Below are positions 1-7,294 of a stretch of DNA of 13,132 nt, piece after piece. Source of the DNA: Baumannia cicadellinicola str. Hc (Homalodisca coagulata). Its GTDB lineage: Bacteria > Pseudomonadota > Gammaproteobacteria > Enterobacterales > Enterobacteriaceae. The DNA lies in assembly GCF_000013185.1 (NCBI RefSeq), contig NC_007984.1, positions 462,985-476,116 on the forward strand, read 5' to 3'. The notes under the pieces were generated by a model. The model did no database searches. It had not been told where the DNA came from and worked only from the letters and a program-made list of their open reading frames with translations. Made by a program: the position numbers and the translations under genes. Numbering within the stretch: position 1 is the stretch's first letter; each line of letters starts with the position of its first letter.

Positions 1-20
1 AATGTTAATTATTAACACAT

Positions 21-56
21 GAATAAATAATAGCTATCAATAACTATTATTTATTC
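21..56. terminator. Perfect 13-bp inverted repeat downstream of manZ
   Basis: GAATAAATAATAG (21-33) and its exact reverse complement (44-56) flank a 10-base loop, starting 20 bases beyond the manZ stop codon. A smaller hairpin, TGTTAA-TTA-TTAACA, lies at 3-17. The position suits the end of the manXYZ transcript, as a terminator or a 3'-end stabiliser against exonucleases. Read in the manZ direction no U-tract follows the stem; on the plus strand a T-run occurs at 64-69. It is therefore not a textbook intrinsic terminator. The arms are almost all A/T, so the fold would be weak, but 13 perfect pairs is more than most spacer DNA here shows. Confidence 0.4.
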
Positions 57-75
57 TGAATAATTTTTTATTTAA

Positions 76-915
76 CTAACTTAGTAAACCAATCCAGCAA
101 CCAAATATTCCAAGAAAAAAAAAGCTAATAATGATTAATAATACATTTATATTACGTTGTAGTAACCACATGCAACCAAAAGTCAATAGTAAAGGTATTA
201 TACCAGGCATGATTTGATCAAGGATAGATTGTATGGTAGTTAATTTTTTCTGACCATCTAAACTTAAAGTAGTTGATACTACAATAGGAATATTAATATG
301 AGTCCACTTATTAATAAGTGCTCCCATGACAAATAAACCTACTATTGATGCTCCTTCAGTAAGTCTTTTAAGTAAACCATTACTCATGTCAGTTATCATA
401 TTTATTCCTTTATGATAACCATAAGTTACACCATAGTAACGTGTAACTAAACGAACTATGTTAAATAAGATGAAGAATAATAGTGGTCCTAATATACTAC
501 CATTTGCTGCTATACTAACCCCGAGTGCAGCCAATATAGGCCGCATAGTCCCCCAGAATATAGGATCACCAACACCTGCTAAAGGACCCATTAGACCTAC
601 TTTTAAGCTATTAATAGCAGAATTATCAATAGGAGCGCCGTTAACACGTTGTTCTTCCATAGCCATGGTTACGCCTAGTATGGGCGCAGCAACATATGGA
701 TGGGTGTTAAAAAATTCTAAGTGTCGTTTTATTGCTTGCTTACGTGCTTCATTATTTTCGGGATACAAGCGACGAATTACTGGTATCATAGCAAAACAAA
801 AACCCAACGCTTGCATCCTTTCAAAGTTCCACGATGCCTGAATCATATGAGAACGCAAAAAAACTGCTCTAACGTCGCCTGGTGTTAGCTTTTTCTCACT
901 TGTATTATTGATCAT
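76..915 (-). CDS. manZ: PTS mannose/glucose permease IID component ManZ
   Basis: ManZ is the IID subunit of the inner-membrane mannose-family phosphotransferase permease. With ManY it forms the channel that imports mannose, glucose and amino sugars, which ManX phosphorylates. The protein follows E. coli ManZ almost from end to end: a cytoplasmic N-terminal region with SWNFERMQALGF, RRLYPENNEARKQAI and LMGPLAGVGDPIFWGT, then a hydrophobic C-terminal anchor. I place the start at the ATG at 915 (279 aa; E. coli about 283). An in-frame GTG at 924 adds three residues, but it lies inside the ribosome-binding site AGGTGA (926-921), which is correctly spaced for the ATG. It is the last gene of manXYZ, 21 bases after manY. 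No frameshift or missing motif is seen. Confidence 0.96.
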   Translation of the reverse strand: MINNTSEKKLTPGDVRAVFLRSHMIQASWNFERMQALGFCFAMIPVIRRLYPENNEARKQAIKRHLEFFNTHPYVAAPILGVTMAMEEQRVNGAPIDNSAINSLKVGLMGPLAGVGDPIFWGTMRPILAALGVSIAANGSILGPLLFFILFNIVRLVTRYYGVTYGYHKGINMITDMSNGLLKRLTEGASIVGLFVMGALINKWTHINIPIVVSTTLSLDGQKKLTTIQSILDQIMPGIIPLLLTFGCMWLLQRNINVLLIIISFFFLGIFGCWIGLLS

Positions 916-936
916 TATTTTCACCTAAATTAATTA

Positions 937-1737
937 TTAATCTAATTCATTATCAATATTACTCTTATTCTGCGCTGATATATTATTTTTAACTGACTCA
1001 TGATTTTTCGAGTTAAGTTGGCTATAAAGAATAGCTATCATTAACCCTGTAATGCCTAGTGCGACTATATTTAAATTAGTAAATGCAGCCGCTATAAAAC
1101 CTAAATATAAAAAAGGCATTAAATAACCAGTACGTATCATATTAATTACCATAGCATAACCTATTACTACAATCATACCCCCTACGATATTTAGGCCATT
1201 AGTTACTACTGCTGGAATAGAGTTCAGTATAGTATGCATAGTCTCAGTATTCACTGAGAGACTAACAATTACTGCTGGTATTGCAATACGCATTGCGTGT
1301 AAAATTAGAGCAGAAAGATGAATATAATTTATAGCATTAAGATTACCGCGTTCTGCATTACGGTCAGCAGCATGTTGAAACCCGATAGCAATAGTACGTA
1401 CTATAATTGTTAGTATTTGACCGGCAGCAGCAATTGGAATAGCTAGTGCAATACCAGCATTGATATGCTGATGACCAGCTATAACTAAAATAGCGGCAAT
1501 AATAGCAGCTAAAGTAGCATCAGGTGCAACAGCAGCACCAATATTCATCCAGCCTAATGCTATCATTTCTAGCACACCACCAATCATAATACCAGTCTTT
1601 ATATCACCTAGAATCATACCAACTAGCGTACATACTATTAGTGGGCGGTGAAGCTGAAATTCATCTAGAATAGATTCTATACCAGCAATACAGCCAATAA
1701 TAAATATTAGCATAATTTGAAGTGTACTGATCTCCAT
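937..1737 (-). CDS. manY: PTS mannose/glucose permease IIC component ManY
   Basis: ManY is the IIC subunit, the multi-spanning membrane protein that carries the sugar path of the mannose PTS. The 266 residues equal the E. coli length and align without visible gaps: ILDEFQLHRPLIVCTLVGMILGD near residues 23-45, EMIALGWMNIGAAVAPDA near 57-74, and the matching C-terminal NELD. It is hydrophobic throughout except for a short polar tail (about 245-266) rich in Asn, Lys and Ser. The ATG is preceded by AAGGAA at a suitable distance. It lies 36 bases after manX and 21 before manZ, so the three genes form one operon. In this family it must work with ManZ and ManX, and needs HPr and enzyme I from elsewhere. 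Confidence 0.97.
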   Translation of the reverse strand: MEISTLQIMLIFIIGCIAGIESILDEFQLHRPLIVCTLVGMILGDIKTGIMIGGVLEMIALGWMNIGAAVAPDATLAAIIAAILVIAGHQHINAGIALAIPIAAAGQILTIIVRTIAIGFQHAADRNAERGNLNAINYIHLSALILHAMRIAIPAVIVSLSVNTETMHTILNSIPAVVTNGLNIVGGMIVVIGYAMVINMIRTGYLMPFLYLGFIAAAFTNLNIVALGITGLMIAILYSQLNSKNHESVKNNISAQNKSNIDNELD

Positions 1738-1773
1738 TGCGGAATTCCTTGAATATTATACCTAATCACAAAG

Positions 1774-2742
1774 TCAAAGTTTATTAATTAATTCCATCAT
1801 GTATAGTGGCGAATCTGATGGTACTTGACGTATTTCTAGCTTAATACCATGCTGATGAAGCTGTTTAAATACTATAATATCTACCTCATCTACTGAAATA
1901 GCATGGTGAATTTGTTTTTTACCATGACTATATGCCATACCTCCAATATTAATTGTTGGAAGAGATACTCCACCTTGTACTACACGTAATACATCAGTAG
2001 GATTAGTAAATAATAGCATAACTCTATCATTTGCGTATTTAGGGTTATTATAAACACGGATAGCTTTAGCTATATCTACTACATGTGCCGTAACTCCTGG
2101 AGGAACTACTTGTGTCAGTAGATTTTTACGCATTGTATCTGCCGCTACTTCATCATTAATAACAATAATACGATTAACTTGAGTATCTTTCGTCCATCTT
2201 GTTACCACCTGTCCATGAATTAGACGATCATCAATTCTTGCTAAAACAATAATCATATGATCTCTCGTATTACTTGGTTTCATATTTATCGAGGTTACTT
2301 CTTTTTGTTCATCTGGGCTAACCTCAACTTTAGCTTTTTGTGTAGTTTTTAATGCTTTGACACCCAAACGACCTGCATTAACTGCAATATTAATTATTTC
2401 TTGAAAAATGATATTATCATCCTTAGCCATAAAAATCTCAGTTAACATAGGGATATTCACCCCAGATATTACTTCAGAGTTTATTTTATATGTGTTCATA
2501 ACAATAGAACTAGCAGCATTAAACGGACTACCTCCCCAAGTATCTACTAAAAATAATACTCCAGTAGTAGTATCTAGTTCTTTTAATTTAGTAGTAGATT
2601 TTTGTATTAATGTCTCAGTGTTTTCTCCAGGGAAGAAATCTAACCAAGCAACATTGGTTTGTGGACCTAAAATCATTTCAACAGTTTTTAGTAATTGCAT
2701 AGCTGCAGATCCATGAGTAATAATTACTACAGCAATACTCAC
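1774..2742 (-). CDS. manX: PTS mannose/glucose IIAB component ManX
   Basis: ManX carries phosphate from HPr to the incoming sugar at the cytoplasmic face of ManYZ. It is a fusion of IIA (about 1-132) and IIB (about 162-322), 322 aa against 323 in E. coli. The IIA phosphorylation site is His10 (THG), with Asp67 in VDTWGGSPFN. The IIB site is His176 in RIDDRLIHGQV. The linker (about 133-161) is rich in Lys, Glu and Ser, unlike the Ala/Pro-rich linker of E. coli. The start is GTG at 2742, fixed by an excellent Shine-Dalgarno AAGGAGGT five bases upstream and by agreement with the E. coli N-terminus. It is first in the operon, with about 500 bases of spacer to the divergent yoaE, the same arrangement as in E. 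coli. Confidence 0.97.
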   Translation of the reverse strand: MSIAVVIITHGSAAMQLLKTVEMILGPQTNVAWLDFFPGENTETLIQKSTTKLKELDTTTGVLFLVDTWGGSPFNAASSIVMNTYKINSEVISGVNIPMLTEIFMAKDDNIIFQEIINIAVNAGRLGVKALKTTQKAKVEVSPDEQKEVTSINMKPSNTRDHMIIVLARIDDRLIHGQVVTRWTKDTQVNRIIVINDEVAADTMRKNLLTQVVPPGVTAHVVDIAKAIRVYNNPKYANDRVMLLFTNPTDVLRVVQGGVSLPTINIGGMAYSHGKKQIHHAISVDEVDIIVFKQLHQHGIKLEIRQVPSDSPLYMMELINKL

Positions 2743-3240
2743 CCAATACCTCCTTAATATTGCATATATTTGATTAGTTTAGTTTTACTAAATATGATAC
2801 GAATAATTTATCATACTTAATTAAGTAGAATCACATATATTAATTAACATATTTATTAATCTAGGTTATTAATTGGTGTTATTATAAGCAAACTAAATCT
2901 AATTTTGATGAGTCGACAAGAAAATTGTGATAGCCATCAGCTATTAAATTTTATTTAATAAAAATATATTAATTTAATTGATTACATATGAGATGAGAAA
3001 CTAAAATATTACTTATATTGTATAATATTATATGTTAGAATTTTTATGGATTAACTCTCCAGCAGAAATATATATTTAAATAAAGATGTATTATCTAGTA
3101 GATAACAATAAATTACTCCTAAACTAATAGTTAGCATTGAATCATGCGCGAATCATCATAATACTAAATCTTTTATAACTATTGATAACCTTTATTTTGA
3201 CTATCATCACCGTATCGATGTCTCTAAAGGAGCCTTTCCT
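2743..3240. other. Divergent manX/yoaE intergenic region
   Basis: This 498-base spacer has no convincing coding sequence and must hold the promoters of the divergent manX and yoaE. Visible elements: an inverted repeat TATGATA-N9-TATCATA (2793-2799 and 2809-2815), 51-73 bases upstream of the manX start, which could be an operator or leader hairpin; TGTGA-N6-TCAGC (2926-2941), a partial match to the CRP consensus TGTGA-N6-TCACA; and TATTAAAT-TTT-ATTTAATA (2942-2960). Perfect TATAAT occurs at 3021-3026 in the yoaE direction without a good -35. In E. coli manXYZ is regulated by CRP and Mlc; whether either acts here cannot be told. No recognisable pseudogene or RNA gene was seen. Confidence 0.5.
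2748..2755 (-). promoter_or_regulatory. Consensus ribosome-binding site of manX
   Basis: AAGGAGGT on the minus strand is a full anti-16S match, five bases from the GTG start of manX. It is the strongest Shine-Dalgarno in the window and fixes this non-ATG start. Several neighbours (pabB, trhO, emrB, sufE) show no recognisable site, so retention here suggests that manX still needs efficient initiation from its weak GTG codon. Confidence 0.85.
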
Positions 3241-4575
3241 GTGACAGAATTACTAGTCGATCCCTCAGTTTGGGTTGGATTCCTGACATTAGTCATGCTA
3301 GAAATTATTCTAGGAATAGATAATTTAGTTTTTGTTGCTATTATCGCAGATAAATTAGCGGCGAAAAAAAGAGATATGGCTCGTTTTATTGGACTAGGAC
3401 TGGCACTAATTATACGTCTAGCATTACTTTCTTTAATATCATGGATTATTACGCTAAAAGAACCATTTTTACATATTATGTCTTTCTCGTTTTCTGGTAG
3501 TGACCTAATATTATTAGTTGGTGGTTTTTTTTTATTTTTTAAAGCTATTTCTGAACTTTATGAAAGATTAGAATACAAAGAACATCAAAGTAATTCAAAA
3601 TATAGAAATGCTAGCTTTTATGCTATTGTAATACAAATCGTTATCATTGATGCTGTTTTTTCCCTTGATTCTATTATTACAGCAATAGGTATCGTTAATA
3701 ATCTAACTATTACAATTACAGCTATAGTGATAGCTATGGTTCTAATGTTATTAATTGCAAATTTATTAACCAAATTTATTAATAATCATAATACTATAGT
3801 CTTACTGTTTTTAAGCTTTCTATTACTAATAGGCATGAGTTTAATTGCAGAAGGATTAGGTTTTCATATCAAGAAAGGATACTTATATACTGCTATTAGT
3901 TTCTCAATTCTTATTGAGTTATTAAATCAGATTGCTTGGCGTAACTTCATTAAATATCAGTCAGCAAAACTATTACGTGAACATACTATAGAAGCAATTA
4001 TGCATTTTATTAACAAAAGTGCTCAATTTAGCTATTTAGCTGGTGAAAAACAGCTTTGGTCTACACCGTTTTCTCAACAAGAATATCATTTACTAGATAA
4101 TGTTTTATCTTTAGCTTCAAAAAACTTATGCAATATAATGACACCAAGAAACAAAATAAACTGGTTAAATAATCAGCAATCATTAGAAGAACTAACAGTT
4201 CAAATTATTAATACACAACACTACATATTACCACTATGTGATGGTAATCTAGATTCTTTGATTGGTCTTGTACGTGTTCAAGATTTAATAGTATCTATTG
4301 CTAATGGTAAAAAAATTAAATTTGATGAAGCAGCACACAAAGCTATTGTAGTATCAGATAATTTAAATATACTAACTTTATTAATAGAAATATATAATAA
4401 GAAAGAACAACTTTTAATGGTCATCGTAGTTAATCAACTAGGTATTATCCAAGGCATAATTACACCAATAGATATACTAGTAGCAATTACTGATATATTA
4501 AGCGATAAAGATAAAAAGGAAAAATTAGATATTCAAGTAGGTAATGATAGATGGTTAGCAAAAGGTAATACTTAA
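3241..4575 (+). CDS. yoaE: TerC-family membrane protein YoaE, lacking the C-terminal CorC/HlyC domain
   Basis: This is an inner-membrane TerC-family protein with a cytoplasmic CBS-pair region. TerC relatives are linked to metal-ion (Mn/tellurite) handling and membrane-protein homeostasis; the role of YoaE itself is not established. Residues 1-232 hold about seven membrane helices with the family motifs EIILGIDNLVF (21-31) and DAVFSLDSIITA (137-148), whose acidic residues are conserved. Two CBS repeats span about 292-420 (IMTPRNKINW, then GIIQGIITPIDIL). The protein stops at residue 444 right after WLAKGNT, where E. coli YoaE (about 518 aa) continues into its CorC/HlyC domain, so about 74 residues are missing. 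The GTG start has AAAGGAG eight bases upstream. It is divergent from manX, as in E. coli, and convergent with pabB. Confidence 0.93.
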   Translation: MTELLVDPSVWVGFLTLVMLEIILGIDNLVFVAIIADKLAAKKRDMARFIGLGLALIIRLALLSLISWIITLKEPFLHIMSFSFSGSDLILLVGGFFLFFKAISELYERLEYKEHQSNSKYRNASFYAIVIQIVIIDAVFSLDSIITAIGIVNNLTITITAIVIAMVLMLLIANLLTKFINNHNTIVLLFLSFLLLIGMSLIAEGLGFHIKKGYLYTAISFSILIELLNQIAWRNFIKYQSAKLLREHTIEAIMHFINKSAQFSYLAGEKQLWSTPFSQQEYHLLDNVLSLASKNLCNIMTPRNKINWLNNQQSLEELTVQIINTQHYILPLCDGNLDSLIGLVRVQDLIVSIANGKKIKFDEAAHKAIVVSDNLNILTLLIEIYNKKEQLLMVIVVNQLGIIQGIITPIDILVAITDILSDKDKKEKLDIQVGNDRWLAKGNT

Positions 4576-4679
4576 TCTTCCATTTTTATGGAAAGCTATC
4601 AATACTAAATAATAACTGTCGTAAAATGGTATTTTTAGCAGGATTATTAGGAAATAAATATTTTTTGACGCAATTATAA
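4576..4679 (+). pseudogene. Probable decayed relic of the YoaE CorC/HlyC domain
   Basis: Immediately after the yoaE stop, pieces of the missing domain can be read in shifted frames. NL (4574-4579) sits where E. coli YoaE has DL. Then, in the frame of 4581 onward, HFYGKLSIL resembles HALQQALDV, and MVFLAGLLGNK (GCA-GGA-TTA at 4638-4646) sits where E. coli has ATVAGLVIS. The distance from the YoaE stop to this AGL is within four bases of that expected for an intact domain. That frame ends with TAA at 4677. This suggests small indels after or along with the new stop. Similarity is short and judged by eye, so chance in AT-rich DNA is not excluded. A hairpin TTCCAT-TTTT-ATGGAA (4578-4593) overlaps it. 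Confidence 0.4.
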
Positions 4680-4687
4680 ATTTTTTT

Positions 4688-4707
4688 AACCTTCTTAAGA
4701 AGAAGTT
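4688..4707. terminator. Hairpin between convergent yoaE and pabB
   Basis: CTTCTT (4691-4696) pairs with AAGAAG (4700-4705) around an AAG loop, extended by AA/TT with one bulged C. It lies between the ends of two convergent genes, where a shared terminator is expected. No proper U-tract follows on either strand; the T-run at 4681-4687 precedes the stem on the plus strand. It may be a weak or decayed bidirectional terminator. Confidence 0.3.
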
Positions 4708-4739
4708 AGTACATATTTTATCAACTATATAATTTTTAA

Positions 4740-6098
4740 TTATTCTAACAAAGGTAGTAGTGTAGCTGCTTTCGCAAGTGTTTCCTGATATTCTGTTTCT
4801 TCGTCACTATCAGCAATAATACCACCACCTACTGAACAGTAGATCTTATGATGATCAATAATTAAAGTACGAATGGTGATATTAGTATCCATAGTACCAC
4901 AATAACTTAAATAACCAATACTACCACACCAAGCACTGCGGCATTGTGGCTCTAATTGTTCGATCATCTTCATGGCTTGTACTTTAGGTGCTCCAACTAC
5001 TGAACCACCTGGAAAACACGCACGGATTAAATCGCAAGCGGAATAATGCGGAGATAAAGTTCCAGTAATAGTACTAACCATATGGTATACTTGCGGAAAG
5101 GTTTCGATTGCAAAAAGTGAAGGTACCTGTACACTACCAGGTAGTGCAACTTTACCAATATCATTACGTAATAAGTCTACAATCATTAAATTTTCTGCCA
5201 TATCTTTACTTGATGCTGCTAGACGTATAGCCTGTAATCTATCCTCTTCTACATTTAGAAGACGAGGTATAGTACCTTTTATAGGACGAGATTCAATAAT
5301 ATTCTCTCTTAGCCGTAAAAAGCGTTCAGGAGAAAAACTTAGCACAGTCGTCTGTTGATTAAGACGAATAAAAGCAGCAAAAGGTACACTATTATATGCG
5401 ACTAAATGCCTAAAAGCTAACCATTCATCACCACTACAAGTAGCACTAAACCTCTGAGCAAGGCAAACTTGATAACAATCGCCATCTTGCAAAAACTGTT
5501 GAATTTTGCGAAATTTTTCGCCATAATTAGCACGAGTCATATTAGATACCCATGAACTATGAAGACGAAATATAGTAGTATTATAGGAAGTAGTATAATG
5601 CATTAAACTAGCTAAAATTTTTGATGGTTCTTCATAGCTAACTAGTGTTAATGTACTTCTCGCATGATCAGCTATTAAAGCCCATCGATAAATACCTACT
5701 GCCATATCTGGTAAATTCAAGTCACGTTGTGCTATTCTTGGTAATGTTTCAAAATATCGTACTAGATCATAACTAAATAATCCTACAGCTCCGCCTTGAA
5801 AGGGAATATATTTATTAGGTTGGACTATAAGTTGCATTTTTTCTAGTTCTTGTTGTATTAATATAAAAGGATCTGTTTTACTAAACAGATAATCTGTACC
5901 ATTACAGATTTTAGTCACTCCATTATTAGTAACTAATGTAACTATAGGTTTCGCTACTAATATATCAAAGTTACCATCTACATGGTTAGTATTACTAGAA
6001 TGTAATAATATTGCCCAAGGTTGAATAGACAGAGGTGCGAAAATATTTAGGACTGCATCCGGCTGGTAAGGTAAATTTGTAAGATATGGTTCAATCAT
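4740..6098 (-). CDS. pabB: Aminodeoxychorismate synthase component I PabB
   Basis: PabB converts chorismate and ammonia (supplied by PabA from glutamine) to 4-amino-4-deoxychorismate, precursor of p-aminobenzoate and folate. It is cytosolic. The 452 residues match E. coli PabB (453) in length and order. The N-terminal region includes PFQGGAVGLFSYDL (99-112). The chorismate-binding domain follows with SNMTRANYGEKFRKIQ (185-200), DCYQVCLAQRF, RPIKGTIPR, ENLMIVDLLRNDIG (302-315) and GGGIIADS. Lys274 in PIKGT is the catalytic lysine that separates PabB from anthranilate synthase TrpE (PIAGT). The start fits the E. coli N-terminus, but no Shine-Dalgarno is visible. Its link to yoaE-manXYZ is ancestral; nudL, sdaA and pdeD, which lie between in E. 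coli, are absent. PabA and PabC must be encoded elsewhere. Confidence 0.96.
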   Translation of the reverse strand: MIEPYLTNLPYQPDAVLNIFAPLSIQPWAILLHSSNTNHVDGNFDILVAKPIVTLVTNNGVTKICNGTDYLFSKTDPFILIQQELEKMQLIVQPNKYIPFQGGAVGLFSYDLVRYFETLPRIAQRDLNLPDMAVGIYRWALIADHARSTLTLVSYEEPSKILASLMHYTTSYNTTIFRLHSSWVSNMTRANYGEKFRKIQQFLQDGDCYQVCLAQRFSATCSGDEWLAFRHLVAYNSVPFAAFIRLNQQTTVLSFSPERFLRLRENIIESRPIKGTIPRLLNVEEDRLQAIRLAASSKDMAENLMIVDLLRNDIGKVALPGSVQVPSLFAIETFPQVYHMVSTITGTLSPHYSACDLIRACFPGGSVVGAPKVQAMKMIEQLEPQCRSAWCGSIGYLSYCGTMDTNITIRTLIIDHHKIYCSVGGGIIADSDEETEYQETLAKAATLLPLLE

Positions 6099-6129
6099 AA
6101 TTCATGATTTAAGATTAAAAAGAGGCAAC

Positions 6130-6158
6130 AATAAAGTTGCTATAAATTTTATAGTCAA
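6130..6158 (-). promoter_or_regulatory. Candidate pabB promoter
   Basis: On the minus strand, TTGACT (6158-6153) is followed after 17 bases by TTTATT (6135-6130), giving a sigma70-like pair with a good -35 and a weak -10. Transcription would begin about 25 bases before the pabB ATG. Three small inverted repeats overlap this region (see findings). It is supported by pattern only. Confidence 0.35.
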
Positions 6159-6219
6159 TTACTAAATTGATGGTTAGTAGTGATGACTAGTAATTATTGT
6201 CCATCAATCAAAAGTAATT

Positions 6220-7194
6220 ATGCTCTGTTTACATAATAAAATATGTCGTAATAAATTACATCAAAATATTTTAGCTGAAACTGAACCTAGAACTACTATC
6301 TCCTTTTATAAATATTTTGATATTCAAAATCCAAATTTATTTCGAGATAGATTTTACCTACAAATGAATGAATTGAAAATTTTTGGCCGTATTTATATCG
6401 CTAAAGAAGGAATTAATGCACAAATTAGTGTACTAAACAGTCGTATTAATGCTTTCCGTACCATGCTATATACTAGTCACCCACAATTAGATCAATTACG
6501 TCTAAACTTTGCATTAGATAATAATCGCCAATCTTTTTGGATGCTTCGTATGAAAGTGAAGAAACTTCTGGTTGCTGATGGTATTCAAGAACCTAATTTT
6601 AATTGCTTCAATGCGAATAATTATTTAAAGGCTGAAGAAGTCAACATATTGTTAGAGAACCCTAATATTTTATTTATAGATATGCGTAATAATTACGAAT
6701 ATGAAGTTGGTCATTTTCAACATGCAATGGAGATACCATCTCGTACCTTCCGGGAAAAATTACCAATAGCTATAAAAATGTTACAACATAATAAAGAAAG
6801 AAAGATAGTAATGTATTGTACTGGTGGTATACGTTGTGAAAAAGCTAGTGCCTGGATGTTACATAATGGTTTTCAACATATATTCCAAGTAGAGGGTGGT
6901 ATTATAGGTTATGTCAATCGTGCAGTAAAGTTAGGGTTACCACTAAAATTTATCGGGAAAAATTTTGTTTTTGATGATCGATTAGGCGAACGTATTACTT
7001 CAGATGTAATTGCATATTGTCACCAGTGTAAAAATTCTTGTGATGATCATACGAATTGTCTTAATCAAGATTGCCATAATCTTTTTATTCAATGTAGACA
7101 ATGCACTAAAAAGTACGATGGTTGTTGTAGTTTATCTTGTCAACAGACATTACGTACCAGAATTACTAGATTGAAAAATAATTTTATTAAATAA
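6220..7194 (+). CDS. trhO: tRNA uridine(34) hydroxylase TrhO
   Basis: TrhO (formerly YceA) hydroxylates wobble uridine 34 using O2, giving 5-hydroxyuridine, the first step toward mo5U/cmo5U in tRNAs that read four-codon boxes. Domains: an acylphosphatase-like N-terminal part (about 20-115, with [12 protein letters not shown] and EGINAQIS), a rhodanese domain (about 130-240, with [16 protein letters not shown]), and a Cys-rich C-terminal part (Cys 267, 270, 274, 280, 285, 292, 295, 302, 303 and 307, probably metal-binding). The active-site cysteine is Cys200 in [10 protein letters not shown]. At 324 aa it is about 26 shorter than E. coli TrhO, missing only the basic tail. The start is chosen from the match MLCLHNKI to MPVLHNRI; no clear ribosome-binding site precedes it. 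It ends four bases from the convergent tRNA-Ala gene. Confidence 0.95.
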
Positions 7195-7198
7195 TTAA

Positions 7199-7274
7199 TG
7201 GTGGAGCTAAGCGGAATTGAACCGCTGACCTCTTGCATGCCATGCAAGCACTCTACCAGCTGAGCTATAGCCCC
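7199..7274 (-). tRNA. alaX: tRNA-Ala (anticodon GGC)
   Basis: The minus strand folds into a complete 76-base cloverleaf. The acceptor stem is GGGGCTA with TAGCTCC, including the G3:U70 pair that marks alanine tRNAs. The anticodon stem CTTGC/GCAAG encloses loop ATGGCAT, giving anticodon GGC, which reads GCC and GCU. A73 is followed by an encoded CCA. It is nearly identical to the E. coli alaW/alaX tRNAs, which also lie near gltX. The 5' end is 20 bases from the gltX stop on the same strand with no obvious promoter between, so it is probably co-transcribed with gltX. The G34 anticodon makes it unlikely to be a TrhO substrate. Confidence 0.97.
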
Positions 7275-7294
7275 TTTTTATAGTTCATTTTTTA

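Noticed and set aside
458-841. A 127-codon open frame opposite manZ, and similar long frames opposite manX, gltX and emrB
   Set aside because: Each lies wholly or mainly antisense to a strongly conserved gene and shows no protein family likeness; they follow from the codon pattern of the real gene.
915-924. GTG at 924 as the manZ start, and ATG at 12533 as the sufE start
   Set aside because: The manZ GTG lies within the ribosome-binding site of the ATG at 915. For sufE, the ATG at 12515 gives exactly the E. coli length and cysteine position.
3000-3240. A yybP-ykoY manganese riboswitch before yoaE, as found before the TerC gene alx in E. coli
   Set aside because: I looked for the conserved G-rich loops and paired stems of that riboswitch and saw none; the leader is too AT-rich.
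7199-7274. tRNA-Ala as the substrate partner of adjacent trhO
   Set aside because: Its anticodon is GGC, so it has G34 and no wobble uridine to hydroxylate. The adjacency is probably chance.
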